Position numbers and translations under genes: made by a program
The notes under the pieces: model-generated
Told to the model about the DNA's origin: nothing
What the model saw: the letters and a program-made list of their open reading frames with translations, nothing else
Database searches by the model: none
Source: Kiritimatiellia bacterium
GTDB taxonomy: Bacteria; Verrucomicrobiota; Kiritimatiellia; RFP12; UBA1067
Direction: 5' to 3'
NCBI GenBank assembly: GCA_017395505.1
Contig: JAFPUH010000010.1
Span: 1 to 43,533 of the forward strand
Length of the DNA: 43,533 nucleotides
Part shown: piece by piece, positions 15,108 through 23,486 of the stretch
Position numbering within the stretch: position 1 is the stretch's first letter
Layout of the letters: each line of letters starts with the position of its first letter

Positions 15108-15614
15108 TCATCCCTTGAAAATGAAGAACTTGCGGACGAAGAAATTTACGAGGAACGATACGACGACCTCGACCGCGACAGCCAAGGTGGTCATCATGCC
15201 GAAGCAGTCGATCAGGGTTTTCATCACGGCCAGCGCCATTACTGTCGCAAAGGCCGCCGCGCCGAAGAACATCGCGAATTCGACGTACCAGCGGTATCTG
15301 CCCGGCTTGAAGACGAAAGCGCGGTTCATGATCCAGCAGAAGACGTTTGCGACCGTGAAGCCGACGGCGGTCGCTGCCGACGCGATGGCGCCGCGCGAGG
15401 CATACCAGGGCTCTGCGCCGGAAAATTCCGCAGACGGCAGACAAAGGAACCTCACGGCCCAATCGTCGGCCGCTAGGCACTTCAGGCAGGTCGAGGCCAG
15501 AATGTAGAACACGCCGGTCTGCACTACCGTAGCCATAACGCCGACGAGCCCGTATTTGACAAACTGCCAAAACGGGCTCGCGTCGCGGGAGAGGATATCC
15601 CTGATCGAGAACAC
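15108..15614 (-). CDS. GtrA family membrane protein
   Basis: 168 residues with four predicted membrane helices: 'FVKYGLVGVMATVVQTGVFY', about 85-105 ('AVGFTVANVFCWIMNRAFVF'), about 115-135 and about 140-162. The F-x-x-x-G-x-x-x-T start, the 'NVFCWIMNRAFVF' signature and the C-terminal 'FLVNFFVRKFFIFKG' are typical of GtrA, a family of small membrane proteins implicated in translocating polyprenyl-linked sugars for cell-surface glycans. It has an insertion between helices 1 and 2 ('CLAADDWAVRFLCLPSAEF') longer than usual. It is 11 nt downstream of secY, an odd neighbour, and probably co-transcribed with it. Confidence 0.87.
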   Translation of the reverse strand: MFSIRDILSRDASPFWQFVKYGLVGVMATVVQTGVFYILASTCLKCLAADDWAVRFLCLPSAEFSGAEPWYASRGAIASAATAVGFTVANVFCWIMNRAFVFKPGRYRWYVEFAMFFGAAAFATVMALAVMKTLIDCFGMMTTLAVAVEVVVSFLVNFFVRKFFIFKG

Positions 15615-15625
15615 CTCGAACTTTA

Positions 15626-17023
15626 TCAGACTCCGCTGCGGCCGCGGAGCGAACCGTGCGAGAGGAATCCGTCGTACTTGCGAACGAGGAGGTGCGACTC
15701 CATTATGCGGAGCGTATCAAGGGCAACGCCGACGATGATGAGCAGCGACGTGCCGCCGAAGAACGAGGCGATTGCCCACGGCACCGACATCCAGCCCATG
15801 AGGAGCATCGGGATGAGGGCAACGACGAGCAGGCCAGTACCGCCGATAAGGGTAATCTTGGTCATCATGTCGTCGAGATACTCGGCGGTCGCGCGGCCGG
15901 GACGGATACCCGGAACATACGAGCCGTCCTTCTTCAGGTTCTCGGAGATGTCGATCGCATTGAACTGCGTTGCGACCCAGAAGAACGCGAAGAACATGAT
16001 AAGCGCCGCATAGACGATCATGTGGAGGGCCGTCGGGTTGGAAAGATCCTGCGCGAATCGGTTCAAGGTACCGCTGAAGCCGGTGGAGGTGGCATCGGTC
16101 ACCTTCATGAGGATCGCGGAGGGGATCTGAATGAGCGGCTGGGCGAAGATGATCGGCATGACGCCCGTGTAGTTCACACGGAGCGGCATGAACGTCTGCT
16201 GCATGCCGTAGGTGTTGCCGCCACCGACCGAACGACGGGTGGAGTGAATCGTGACCTTGCGCACGCCCTGGGTGAGCATCACCGTACCCATAACGACGAG
16301 CAGGAAGAAGATCACGAGAATCGGCAGCTCGGCGATAGGAGCCGAGGCCTGGACGCCGGCGAGGCCGAAATAGCGCTCCCAAGCGCTGATAAGAGCCTGA
16401 GGCAGACGGGAGGTGATGTTGATCATGATGATCAGCGAGGCGCCGTTGCCGATACCGAACGTGGTGATCTGATCGGCGAGCCACATCACGAAGAGAGCCG
16501 CGGATGTCATGCCGATCACCGTCATCAGGTGGAAGCCGATGCCGGGGTTGACGACAATCTCGACGCCGGCGAACGCAGGGCCGAGAGCGCCAGGGTGGCT
16601 GAGCATAGTCGCGATGCCCCACGACTGGACGACGCAGAGCACGATCGTCAGATAGCGCGTGATCTGCGCGAGCTGCTGACGGCCGGACTCACCCTCCTTC
16701 TTCAGCTTCTCGAGAGTCGGAATGACGGAGCTCAGAAGCTGGATGACGATCTGGGCCGAGATGTAGGGCCAAATCGAGAGGAAGCCGATTGCGCACTGGC
16801 CGAGAGCGCCGCCTGTGAACACATCAAACCAGTCCAAAAGGCCACCGCCGCTGGAAGTCTGACGGGCAGTCTCGATCACCTGCTGAAGCGCACGCCAGTC
16901 AACACCGGGCGTAGGAATCTGCGACACGAGACGGCAGACGAACACAAGGCCGAGAGTGACCAATATTTTCTTTCGCAGCTCCGGAATGCGGAACGCGTTC
17001 GAAAAACCTTTCATCATTGACAT
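15626..17023 (-). CDS. secY: SecY, protein translocase channel subunit
   Basis: 465 residues and ten hydrophobic helices. Recognisable segments: 'GFSNAFRIPELRKKILVTLG' at the start, plug region 'QTSSGGGLLDWFDVFTGGAL', 'ALGQCAIGFLSIWPYISAQI', 'VQSWGIATML', 'TFGIGNGASLIIM', 'RRSVGGGNTYGMQQTFMPLR' and cytoplasmic 'NLKKDGSYVPGIRPG'. SecY forms the inner-membrane pore with SecE and SecG. It is not in a ribosomal-protein operon here: pgpA is upstream, gtrA and a secretin gene downstream. The start with GAGGAG upstream and a promoter at 17057-17086 show it is independently transcribed. ATG 17017 is a close alternative start. Confidence 0.96.
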   Translation of the reverse strand: MSMMKGFSNAFRIPELRKKILVTLGLVFVCRLVSQIPTPGVDWRALQQVIETARQTSSGGGLLDWFDVFTGGALGQCAIGFLSIWPYISAQIVIQLLSSVIPTLEKLKKEGESGRQQLAQITRYLTIVLCVVQSWGIATMLSHPGALGPAFAGVEIVVNPGIGFHLMTVIGMTSAALFVMWLADQITTFGIGNGASLIIMINITSRLPQALISAWERYFGLAGVQASAPIAELPILVIFFLLVVMGTVMLTQGVRKVTIHSTRRSVGGGNTYGMQQTFMPLRVNYTGVMPIIFAQPLIQIPSAILMKVTDATSTGFSGTLNRFAQDLSNPTALHMIVYAALIMFFAFFWVATQFNAIDISENLKKDGSYVPGIRPGRATAEYLDDMMTKITLIGGTGLLVVALIPMLLMGWMSVPWAIASFFGGTSLLIIVGVALDTLRIMESHLLVRKYDGFLSHGSLRGRSGV

Positions 17024-17056
17024 TTCTGACTTCTCCTCATTTGGAAAATTTCGTGT

Positions 17057-17086
17057 ATTATATCAAAAACGGGCGGTCACTTTCAA
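17057..17086 (-). promoter_or_regulatory. Promoter of secY
   Basis: Minus strand: -35 TTGAAA (17081-17086), 18-bp spacer, extended -10 TGA-TATAAT (17057-17062). The leader of about 27 nt contains GAGGAG. The -35 overlaps the end of pgpA. Confidence 0.75.
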
Positions 17087-17556
17087 GTGGCATTGAAGAA
17101 CTCGAAGAAGATCATCCAGTTCACGGCGAGGGCGTAAAGGTTGGCCACAAGGTCGTCGACGACGATGCCACGCCCCCCTGGCAGAGACTGCAGACGTTTC
17201 GCAGGCGGCGGCTTGATTATGTCTATCAGACGAATGACCGCGAAAAACACCACCATAGCCCACCAAGGCAGAGCAAGAATAGGTAGTCCGACAACAGCAA
17301 TCGGCAGAAGCATCCATTCATCCGCGGAGATTCGTCCGTCGTCGCGTATGCCGAGAACCGCCTCGGCCCTGCCGCAGACAGGTATGGCGAGCAAGGTCAG
17401 CGCTAGGCACGCCGGTATCTGCACCCAGGACGGAAGCATGGCCAGCGCATAGGCGAGCGCCACCCCCGGCAGCGAGCCGAAAGTGCCTGGCGCGAACGGA
17501 ACAAACAGGCTTATTCCGCAACCTGTTGCGAGAAACAATGTGATCTTGTCCTTCAT
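17083..17556 (-). CDS. pgpA: Phosphatidylglycerophosphatase A
   Basis: 157 residues with four hydrophobic segments. Family motifs: 'FAPGTFGSLPGVALAYAL' near the start, 'IRDDGRISADEWMLLPI' containing the acidic catalytic region (usually DE-V/I-x-G; here DEW), and 'VIRLIDIIKPPPAKRLQSLP' followed by 'GIVVDDLVANLYA'. The enzyme removes phosphate from phosphatidylglycerol phosphate to give phosphatidylglycerol in the inner membrane. The ATG at 17556 fits the family N-terminus and follows GGAAAGG; ATG 17583, overlapping the hrpB stop, would add nine residues. Last gene of the hydF-php-yggS-hrpB-pgpA run. Confidence 0.87.
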   Translation of the reverse strand: MKDKITLFLATGCGISLFVPFAPGTFGSLPGVALAYALAMLPSWVQIPACLALTLLAIPVCGRAEAVLGIRDDGRISADEWMLLPIAVVGLPILALPWWAMVVFFAVIRLIDIIKPPPAKRLQSLPGGRGIVVDDLVANLYALAVNWMIFFEFFNAT

Positions 17557-17579
17557 AATGTCAGCCTTTCCTTGAAATT

Positions 17580-19982
17580 TCATGCGCCCTTCGGACGGAC
17601 GCGTCGCGTAGCCGTGGCGGTGAACGGGTCTTCCGGCCAGTAGTGCTTGGGGTAGCGTCCGCGAAGGTCCTTTCGCACAAGCTGGTAGCCTGCACGCCAA
17701 AAACCTGCTAAGTCTTTGGTTATCTGCACGGGACGCTGCGCCGGCGAAAGCAGCGTCATGACTATAGGCACCAATCCCCCCGCCACTTTCGGAGTCTCCA
17801 TTAGACCGAAGCACTCCTGAAGCCGCACCTCGACCGTGGGCTCATCGCCCTCGTAACGAATAAGCATATGGCTGCCGCTCGGCACAAGCATGCGTGTGGG
17901 GGCAAGACGGTCGAGTTCGCGCTCGTCGTGTCCGTCTGACGTCATTACGAACCCCAGCACGGCGCACATGTCGACGCGTTCGAGATCACGCCAGCGCGTC
18001 ATGCCGTCTATGAAACCCTCAAGCGCCTTTAGTATCACGTCGTCGCTCGCCTCCCGCCAGCCGCAATGACGTGCGAGGAAATTTATGCGAGATCTGCGCT
18101 GAAGAGCCTCCTTCGTCCAGCAGGGCATGTTGGCTACACCCTTCTGACGCACACCCTCGATCAGGCATTCGGCTATGCGCCCTGAATCAGCGGCGTCTGG
18201 CGAAGGCTTCTCGCCGACAACCATCGCGCCTATCCTGCGCGAAATCACGCATTTGACCCGCTCTTCGCGGCGATCCCACTCGCACGACGTCTCCTCTTCG
18301 ATACGGTCCTTGAAAATCTCCAGAATATCAGATTCATCTATCGGCGAAGCAAGAAACACCTTTGCGTCGCCAAGACGGTCGTCAAGTTCGCAGCAGACCA
18401 CGTAGGGAGATTTCGCGAGCGGATCAGACTGCTCAAGAGCCGCCCCGCGTCCCGAGACCATGCGGAACGTTCCGTTGCCGCGGTTCTTTGCGACGCGATC
18501 AGGATATGCGAGAGCCAGCATCGCGCCCTCGGACGCCCTCGCCTGACCTGCCGCATGCTGCGACACCTTAGAGGCGAAGCGATGCGAGAGTTGGATTATC
18601 CGCCTTGAGTATGGACGGTTCGGCGTCTCAAGTATCTCGTCGAGAATCTTACGTATGTCGGTCTCGCCCCTGCGTCCACCCTCCTCGACTATCGCCGCGA
18701 GAAGAGCCGCGTCAGAGATGTCGCCCCCGACATCTCCTGCGCACATCACCATATTGGCGAGTCTAGGGTGCATCGCCATGCGCGACATGGCAGCGCCCTT
18801 CTCTGTCAGGCGGGAGTCTCCGTCGAGGGCACCCAGCATCTTGAGCAGCGCGACCGACTGGTCCCAGGAACTGGCAGGCGGCGGAGTCATCCACGGCAGG
18901 TCTTCGCGCCTCGTCGCACCCCACGCCGCACACGTGAGGACGAGCGAGGCAAGATCGGCGTCGAGCATCTCGGGGGTCATCTTCGGCGGACGGTGCATAT
19001 CCTCGCCCTCGGTCCACAGACGGTAGCATATGCCTGAGCGCACTCGCCCTGCACGTCCGCGACGCTGCTCGGCACGGTCCTTGGTCAGAGGCAGGGTGAC
19101 GAGTCCGCTCATCCCCGTCGAAGGCGAGAATCTCGGAACGCGCATGAGTCCGCAATCGACGACGCATGATATGCCAGGTATCGTGACCGAAGTCTCGGCG
19201 ATCGACGTCGCCAGTATCACCTTGCGGCGGGAGGACGACGCGAACACAGCATCCTGCGACTCCTTTGGCAGGGCACCGTAGAGCGGCAGAACCGAGAGTC
19301 CGCAATCCGCCAAGGCCTCAGCAGCACGGCGAATCTCCCCTTCTCCAGGCAGAAAGCATAGAATGTCGCCATCCGTCTCCTTCGCCGCGCGCGATACAGC
19401 CCCAGCCATCGAGACATCGCCAAGATAGCGAGTTTCCACTGGATACATCCGCCCTTCCGCATGCACAGTCTCTGCGTCGCCCAGATGCGCGGCGACCTCG
19501 TCCGCATCCAATGTCGCTGACATCACGAGTAGCCGCAGGTCCGGTCTGAGCGCCCTACGAACCTCAAGCGCAAGCGCAAAGCTCAGATCGCAGGCGAGCG
19601 AGCGTTCGTGGAATTCGTCGAAGATGACGAGTCCAACATCCTTAAGCTCAGGATCGGAGAGAAGCCGCTGGGTCAGAAGTCCCTCCGTGACAATCTCTAG
19701 GCGCGTTTTTGCGCCGATCTTGCGTTCCAGACGCACCTGATAGCCGACTGCCGCACCGACAGGCTCGCCCAGCTTTGACGATATGAACTGCGCACATGTA
19801 CGCGCAGCGAGGCGGCGAGGCTCAAGCATCACAATCTTGCGTCCTGCGAGCCACGGCTCGTCCAATAGCGCAGGTGGCACGCATGTCGTCTTGCCGCTGC
19901 CAGGGGGAGCCGTCAGCACAACATCGCGGTTCCGCGCAAGCGCGGACCTGATTTCGCCTATTTTCTCCTCTACTGGAAACAT
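17580..19982 (-). CDS. hrpB: HrpB-type ATP-dependent DEAH RNA helicase
   Basis: 800 residues from ATG 19982. Walker A 'TAPPGSGKTTCVPPALLDE' near residue 25, motif Ia 'LEPRRLAARTCA', DEFH box ('VIFDEFHERSL'), motif III 'MSATLDADEV', motif V 'ILATSIAETSVTIPGISCVV', motif VI 'QRRGRAGRV', then the winged-helix/ratchet region and the HrpB-specific C-terminal domain ('RYEGDEPTVEVRLQECFGLM', 'LSPAQRPVQITKDLAGFW', 'DLRGRYPKHYWPEDPFTATA'). HrpB is a DEAH helicase of unclear cellular role. The DEFH in place of DEAH is normal for HrpB. The gene starts 7 nt after yggS; an upstream extension to 20138 lies inside yggS and is rejected. Confidence 0.93.
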   Translation of the reverse strand: MFPVEEKIGEIRSALARNRDVVLTAPPGSGKTTCVPPALLDEPWLAGRKIVMLEPRRLAARTCAQFISSKLGEPVGAAVGYQVRLERKIGAKTRLEIVTEGLLTQRLLSDPELKDVGLVIFDEFHERSLACDLSFALALEVRRALRPDLRLLVMSATLDADEVAAHLGDAETVHAEGRMYPVETRYLGDVSMAGAVSRAAKETDGDILCFLPGEGEIRRAAEALADCGLSVLPLYGALPKESQDAVFASSSRRKVILATSIAETSVTIPGISCVVDCGLMRVPRFSPSTGMSGLVTLPLTKDRAEQRRGRAGRVRSGICYRLWTEGEDMHRPPKMTPEMLDADLASLVLTCAAWGATRREDLPWMTPPPASSWDQSVALLKMLGALDGDSRLTEKGAAMSRMAMHPRLANMVMCAGDVGGDISDAALLAAIVEEGGRRGETDIRKILDEILETPNRPYSRRIIQLSHRFASKVSQHAAGQARASEGAMLALAYPDRVAKNRGNGTFRMVSGRGAALEQSDPLAKSPYVVCCELDDRLGDAKVFLASPIDESDILEIFKDRIEEETSCEWDRREERVKCVISRRIGAMVVGEKPSPDAADSGRIAECLIEGVRQKGVANMPCWTKEALQRRSRINFLARHCGWREASDDVILKALEGFIDGMTRWRDLERVDMCAVLGFVMTSDGHDERELDRLAPTRMLVPSGSHMLIRYEGDEPTVEVRLQECFGLMETPKVAGGLVPIVMTLLSPAQRPVQITKDLAGFWRAGYQLVRKDLRGRYPKHYWPEDPFTATATRRVRPKGA

Positions 19983-19989
19983 CAGCCGA

Positions 19990-20775
19990 TCAGTCGAGCA
20001 CCTTGAACGTGGGGCCAGCTCCAGAATACGAATCGAGTCCGCCAAACGCGACACCGTCGTCATCAGGGGTAGAACGCACCGGTTTGAGCTTCGGACGCTC
20101 GCCAAAAAGTACGGTGCCGAGCCGCAGCCATGTCGCACCTTCCTCGACAGCTACCTCGTAGTCGCCGCTCATGCCCATCGAAAGGCGTGGCAGCCCGATG
20201 CCAAGCTTGGATTCCATTTCGTCGCGCAGTTCGCGGAGCGCCCTGAAATATGGCCGCGCGTCCTCTGGATTATCAGAGAAAGGCGCCATAGTCATCAACC
20301 CCTCGATGGTAATGCGCGGACAGTTATCAATTATATGGCGCAGGGTCGGCTCGACATCGTCAGGCTTCATGCCGCTCTTGGACTTCTCGCCCGACACGTT
20401 CACCTCAAGAAGTATCCTCGGGCTCGCCCCGATCTCGTCGGCAATGAAGTTTATGCGGTCTGCGAGCTTTACGGAATCGACGCTATGTATGAAGTCGAAC
20501 AGCTCGAGGGCATGGCGCACCTTGTTGCTCTGAAGATGTCCGATCAGGTGCCACTCCGGGCCCGACACGCTCGCCGGGCGCTTCCATGCGGCCTCCTGAA
20601 CCTTGTTCTCGCCAACGATGCGAAGCCCTGCGCGCCACGCCTCGTCCACGACCTCAGCACCGTGGGTCTTCGTGACGGCCACTATCTCGACATCATCAGG
20701 GTTGCGTCCTGCGCGTTCGCAAGCGGCGGCGATCTTCGCCCTGACCTCTTCAAGTATCTCCGAAAGTTCCCTCAT
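19990..20775 (-). CDS. YggS/PLPBP family PLP homeostasis protein
   Basis: 261 residues, type III PLP fold. The PLP-lysine motif is 'VEIVAVTKTHGAEVVDEAW' (Lys in VTK), followed by 'IVGENKVQEA', 'EWHLIGHLQSNKVRHAL', 'IHSVDSVKLADRIN', 'LLEVNVSGEKSKSGM', 'GLMTMAPFSDNPED' and 'LSMGMSGDYEVAVEEGATWL' with 'LGTVLFGER'. These proteins bind PLP without catalysing a reaction and buffer the cofactor and amino-acid pools. The C-terminal 30 residues (after GERPKLKP) are a lineage-specific tail. Start ATG 20775 overlaps the php stop as ATGA. Confidence 0.93.
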   Translation of the reverse strand: MRELSEILEEVRAKIAAACERAGRNPDDVEIVAVTKTHGAEVVDEAWRAGLRIVGENKVQEAAWKRPASVSGPEWHLIGHLQSNKVRHALELFDFIHSVDSVKLADRINFIADEIGASPRILLEVNVSGEKSKSGMKPDDVEPTLRHIIDNCPRITIEGLMTMAPFSDNPEDARPYFRALRELRDEMESKLGIGLPRLSMGMSGDYEVAVEEGATWLRLGTVLFGERPKLKPVRSTPDDDGVAFGGLDSYSGAGPTFKVLD

Positions 20776-21572
20776 TTCAGCCTCACATATTCTTCGCATC
20801 CGCCGAATCGGTCGAACGCACAGTCTATCGCATCCGCCGAATGGGCGTCCGCGCTCAAGATGAACTTCACGCCACGCGTCCTCAACAGCGAGCGGAATGC
20901 CGCCGACGGATAGGCGTCATCAAGCCAGCCGCGCGAAATGGCGCCGGTGTTTACTTCGGCAATCTTTCCGCTCGCAGCCACAGCATCGGCCGTCGCCTCG
21001 AGCTCCTCGACATACCACGGCGAATCCTCATTGAAATACGGATTGCGCCGATTGAACTTGCGCACAAGATCAAGGTGGCCCACCACATCGAAATCGAAGC
21101 GCGAAACCATCTCACGAACCTGCGCGAAGTATGCACGGATGTAGGCTTCGACGCTTCCACCGAAATGCGCGGCTATGCCGTCCATCAACTCCTTGGGCGT
21201 ATTGTCCACGCATACGAGAGCACCATCCGGAGCCTTGACAAAGTGCACGGACCCGATTATGTAGTCAGGTGATATGGAACCGTATGTCTTGCGGTCGGGA
21301 TTCGCACCGCCAGGCATGTAGTCCGCCTCGACGCCGCAAAGTACTTTTATCCTGCCGGCATATTTCTCGGCAAGGCTACGTATCTCCGTGGCATAGCGAA
21401 CGATGTTGTCTGGCGTAAGCACCCAGTCGAGGACGTTCTCGGGCAGCATCGCATGCGACGAGAAGCCAATCGTGTCGAAGCCCTTGGCAATCGCCGAGAG
21501 AACAACATCCTCGGGCGCGTCCCGTCCGTCGCACCACTTCGTGTGGGTGTGGTAGTTGGCAAGAATCTTCAT
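20772..21572 (-). CDS. PHP-domain histidinol-phosphatase
   Basis: 266 residues of the PHP phosphoesterase superfamily, HisJ/HisK type. Metal ligands: 'NYHTHTKWCDGRDAPED' (HxH), 'GFSSHAMLP', 'LCGVEADYMPGG' (Glu), 'DYIIGSVHFV' (His), 'DVVGHLDLVRKFN' (His) and 'ILSADAHSADAI' (DxH). Expected reaction: L-histidinol phosphate to L-histidinol and phosphate, the step the bifunctional HisB of enterobacteria supplies; here hisB at 27927-28511 is only the dehydratase, so this enzyme would complete the pathway. hydF ends in an ATGA overlap with its start and yggS begins in an ATGA overlap with its stop. Confidence 0.87.
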   Translation of the reverse strand: MKILANYHTHTKWCDGRDAPEDVVLSAIAKGFDTIGFSSHAMLPENVLDWVLTPDNIVRYATEIRSLAEKYAGRIKVLCGVEADYMPGGANPDRKTYGSISPDYIIGSVHFVKAPDGALVCVDNTPKELMDGIAAHFGGSVEAYIRAYFAQVREMVSRFDFDVVGHLDLVRKFNRRNPYFNEDSPWYVEELEATADAVAASGKIAEVNTGAISRGWLDDAYPSAAFRSLLRTRGVKFILSADAHSADAIDCAFDRFGGCEEYVRLK

Positions 21573-22702
21573 AGGGCCACGAGTCCTTCAGGCGTGAGGC
21601 CGGCGAGTCCGTTCGCCGCAGCGAGAAGCATACCATAGTTTACTATAGGCACGCCCGCCTCTTTGCAAAGCGCGATTCGCCTCAGAACTTCGCGGCGCGT
21701 CAGCATGCAGCCGCCGCACTGCACTACAAGCTTGTAGGGAACGCCGTCTGTCGGCCCGAGGTCGAAGGCGCCGCCGCTCGCGAACGAAAAGTTCAGGCTG
21801 CATCCCGAAGCTTTTGCGAGGGCCTTCGGAATCTTCACCGTGCCTATGTCGTTGCACTGCCGGTGATGGGTGCAACCTTCCGCCACGAGCACGCGATCGC
21901 CTTCCGAAAGCGATGATATGGCTTTAAGACCCTTGGCGTACTCGGCTATGTCGCCCTTCTGCCGCGCGAACAGTATCGAGAACGAGGTAAGCCTTACGTC
22001 ACGGCCGGCGAGGATTCGCCTCACCTCGCCGAACGCCTGACTGTCAGTTATTACGAGCGTTCCGCTCTCGCCTGTCTGCGCGAGCGCGGCTTCCAATGTG
22101 TCCGGCTGGCACACAGTGCAGATCGCGCCAATATCCAGACACTCGCGTAGAACCTGCACCTGCGGCAATATGAGACGACCCTTAGGCGCGCTCTCGTCTA
22201 TAGGGCATACGCAAATCACGCGGTCGCCAGACTTGGCAAGGCCGTCCAAAAGCCCAGGCGGAACGTCCATGAGCCTGATATCGGCTATTTTCGTCTTGAG
22301 GGACTCTACGGTATCTTCTCGTCTGTACACCAGCAGCGGCACCTTGCGCGAGGCGCAGTCAGACTCAAGGCGACGGCGCCACTCGTTGTCGCCTTCGTTC
22401 GGCGCGGCGACCCATACCGCTATGTCGGTCGTCGCCAGAACCTGAAGCGTCTTGGCTACCCGCATCTCGCCAAGGGTTCCGAGATCGTCGAGCCCCGCTG
22501 TGTCGGTTATCATGCATGGCCCGAGAGGCAGAATCTCCATCGCCTTCAATACGGGATCCGTCGTGGTGCCGGCGACATCGCTCACTATCGCGATGTTCTG
22601 CCCAGTGAAGCGGTTGACGAGCGTGGACTTTCCTGCGTTCCGCAAACCGAAGAACGCTATGTGCACGCGATTGCCGCGCGGTGTGTCAGTCATTTCAGCC
22701 AT
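21569..22702 (-). CDS. hydF: HydF, [FeFe]-hydrogenase maturation GTPase
   Basis: 377 residues. An Era-like GTPase domain (G1 'GLRNAGKST' at 19-27, G2 'GTTTDP', G3 'DTAG'), a dimerisation domain, and a C-terminal iron-sulfur domain with C277-T-H279 and C329-G-G-C332. HydF is the scaffold that receives the 2Fe subcluster from HydE/HydG and passes it to HydA. The residue before CGGC, His in many HydF proteins, is Gln328 here. No hydE, hydG or hydrogenase gene is in the window. First gene of a run with php, yggS, hrpB and pgpA. The ATG is 8 nt from its -10 box and lacks a Shine-Dalgarno. Confidence 0.92.
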   Translation of the reverse strand: MAEMTDTPRGNRVHIAFFGLRNAGKSTLVNRFTGQNIAIVSDVAGTTTDPVLKAMEILPLGPCMITDTAGLDDLGTLGEMRVAKTLQVLATTDIAVWVAAPNEGDNEWRRRLESDCASRKVPLLVYRREDTVESLKTKIADIRLMDVPPGLLDGLAKSGDRVICVCPIDESAPKGRLILPQVQVLRECLDIGAICTVCQPDTLEAALAQTGESGTLVITDSQAFGEVRRILAGRDVRLTSFSILFARQKGDIAEYAKGLKAISSLSEGDRVLVAEGCTHHRQCNDIGTVKIPKALAKASGCSLNFSFASGGAFDLGPTDGVPYKLVVQCGGCMLTRREVLRRIALCKEAGVPIVNYGMLLAAANGLAGLTPEGLVAL

Positions 22703-22710
22703 TTGGGGGT

Positions 22711-22739
22711 ATTATCCTAAAAAACGCGCGGCAAGTCAA
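22711..22739 (-). promoter_or_regulatory. Promoter of hydF (predicted leaderless)
   Basis: Minus strand: -35 TTGACT (22734-22739), 17-bp spacer, -10 GATAAT (22711-22716); the ATG at 22702 begins 8 nt after the -10, about where transcription should start. Confidence 0.7.
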
Positions 22740-22766
22740 CCGCCATGTGCAGAGCTAGCGATATTT

Positions 22767-22775
22767 TGGTATAAT
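22767..22775 (+). promoter_or_regulatory. Extended -10 promoter of the glycosyltransferase gene
   Basis: TGG-TATAAT with the hexamer at 22770-22775; the ATG at 22785 is 9 nt downstream. The -35 position (GTGCAG) is poor, so recognition would depend on the TGn element. Divergent from the hydF promoter, with their upstream parts overlapping. Confidence 0.65.
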
Positions 22776-22784
22776 TAAGGCACC

Positions 22785-23486
22785 ATGAACGACATAATCG
22801 TTGTGATACCTGCCTACGAACCCGACGATTCGCTCATCGGGCTTATCGAGAGGCTCGGAGCCGACTTCGACAGGTTCATCGTTGTCGACGACGGCTCCAA
22901 GACAGCAGACGCCACCTTCGAACGCGTCGCCGGAATGCCGGGCGTTACCCTGCTCAGGCATGAGGTCAACCGCGGCAAGGGAGCCGCGCTCAAGACTGCC
23001 TTCGCAAAGGTGATTGCAGACTTCCCAGACGCAGCCGGTGTAGTCACCGTCGACGCCGACGGACAGCACCTGCCGGAGGATGTCGCGAACGTCGCAAAGG
23101 CGACGAGGGAGAATCCGGGCAGGTACACACTAGGCGTTAGGGCATTTTCCGGTAACGTGCCCTTGAGAAGCCGCTTCGGCAACGCATGGTCGCGCTACTT
23201 CTTCTTCCTGCTGACAGGCGTGATGATCTACGACACGCAGACGGGGCTCCGTGGAATGCCGCGCGACCTTCTGACGGAACTCGTCGCGATGCCCGGCGAC
23301 AGGTACGAGTACGAGATGCGCATGCTTGTCGCGGCCGCGAGAAAGAAGCTCAAGCCTGTGCAGATACAGATCAAGACGGTCTATCTGAACGACAACAAGG
23401 CGAGCCACTTCAATCCGATAAGGGACTCCCTACGCACCCAGCTGACCCTTCTGCACGCGGCGTTCACTACGCCTCGGGCAAAATGA
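22785..23486 (+). CDS. Family 2 glycosyltransferase
   Basis: 233 residues, a single GT-A catalytic domain without membrane helices at the C-terminus. 'VVIPAYEPDDSLIGLIERLG' and 'FIVVDDGSKTADATFE' form the UDP/GDP-sugar binding N-terminal half; 'GVVTVDADGQHLPEDVANVA' contains the DxD metal motif; 'SRYFFFLLTGVMIYDTQTGL' and 'RYEYEMRMLVAAARKKL' are typical of the DPM1/dolichyl-phosphate-sugar synthase-like branch. Likely transfers a sugar to polyprenyl phosphate or a glycan at the inner membrane; specificity unknown. One of only three full-size plus-strand genes; its last 20 nt overlap the end of the convergent CPBP gene. GtrA at 15108-15614 could be a functional partner (inference). Confidence 0.9.
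   Translation: MNDIIVVIPAYEPDDSLIGLIERLGADFDRFIVVDDGSKTADATFERVAGMPGVTLLRHEVNRGKGAALKTAFAKVIADFPDAAGVVTVDADGQHLPEDVANVAKATRENPGRYTLGVRAFSGNVPLRSRFGNAWSRYFFFLLTGVMIYDTQTGLRGMPRDLLTELVAMPGDRYEYEMRMLVAAARKKLKPVQIQIKTVYLNDNKASHFNPIRDSLRTQLTLLHAAFTTPRAK

Noticed and set aside
15085..15570. N-terminal extension of the secretin frame
   Set aside because: It runs through gtrA in another frame, encodes Arg-rich sequence, and the true start has a signal peptide and promoter.
15656..17020. Plus-strand frame of 454 codons over secY
   Set aside because: Extremely Asp/Glu/Arg/His-rich, antisense to an intact secY, no start signals.
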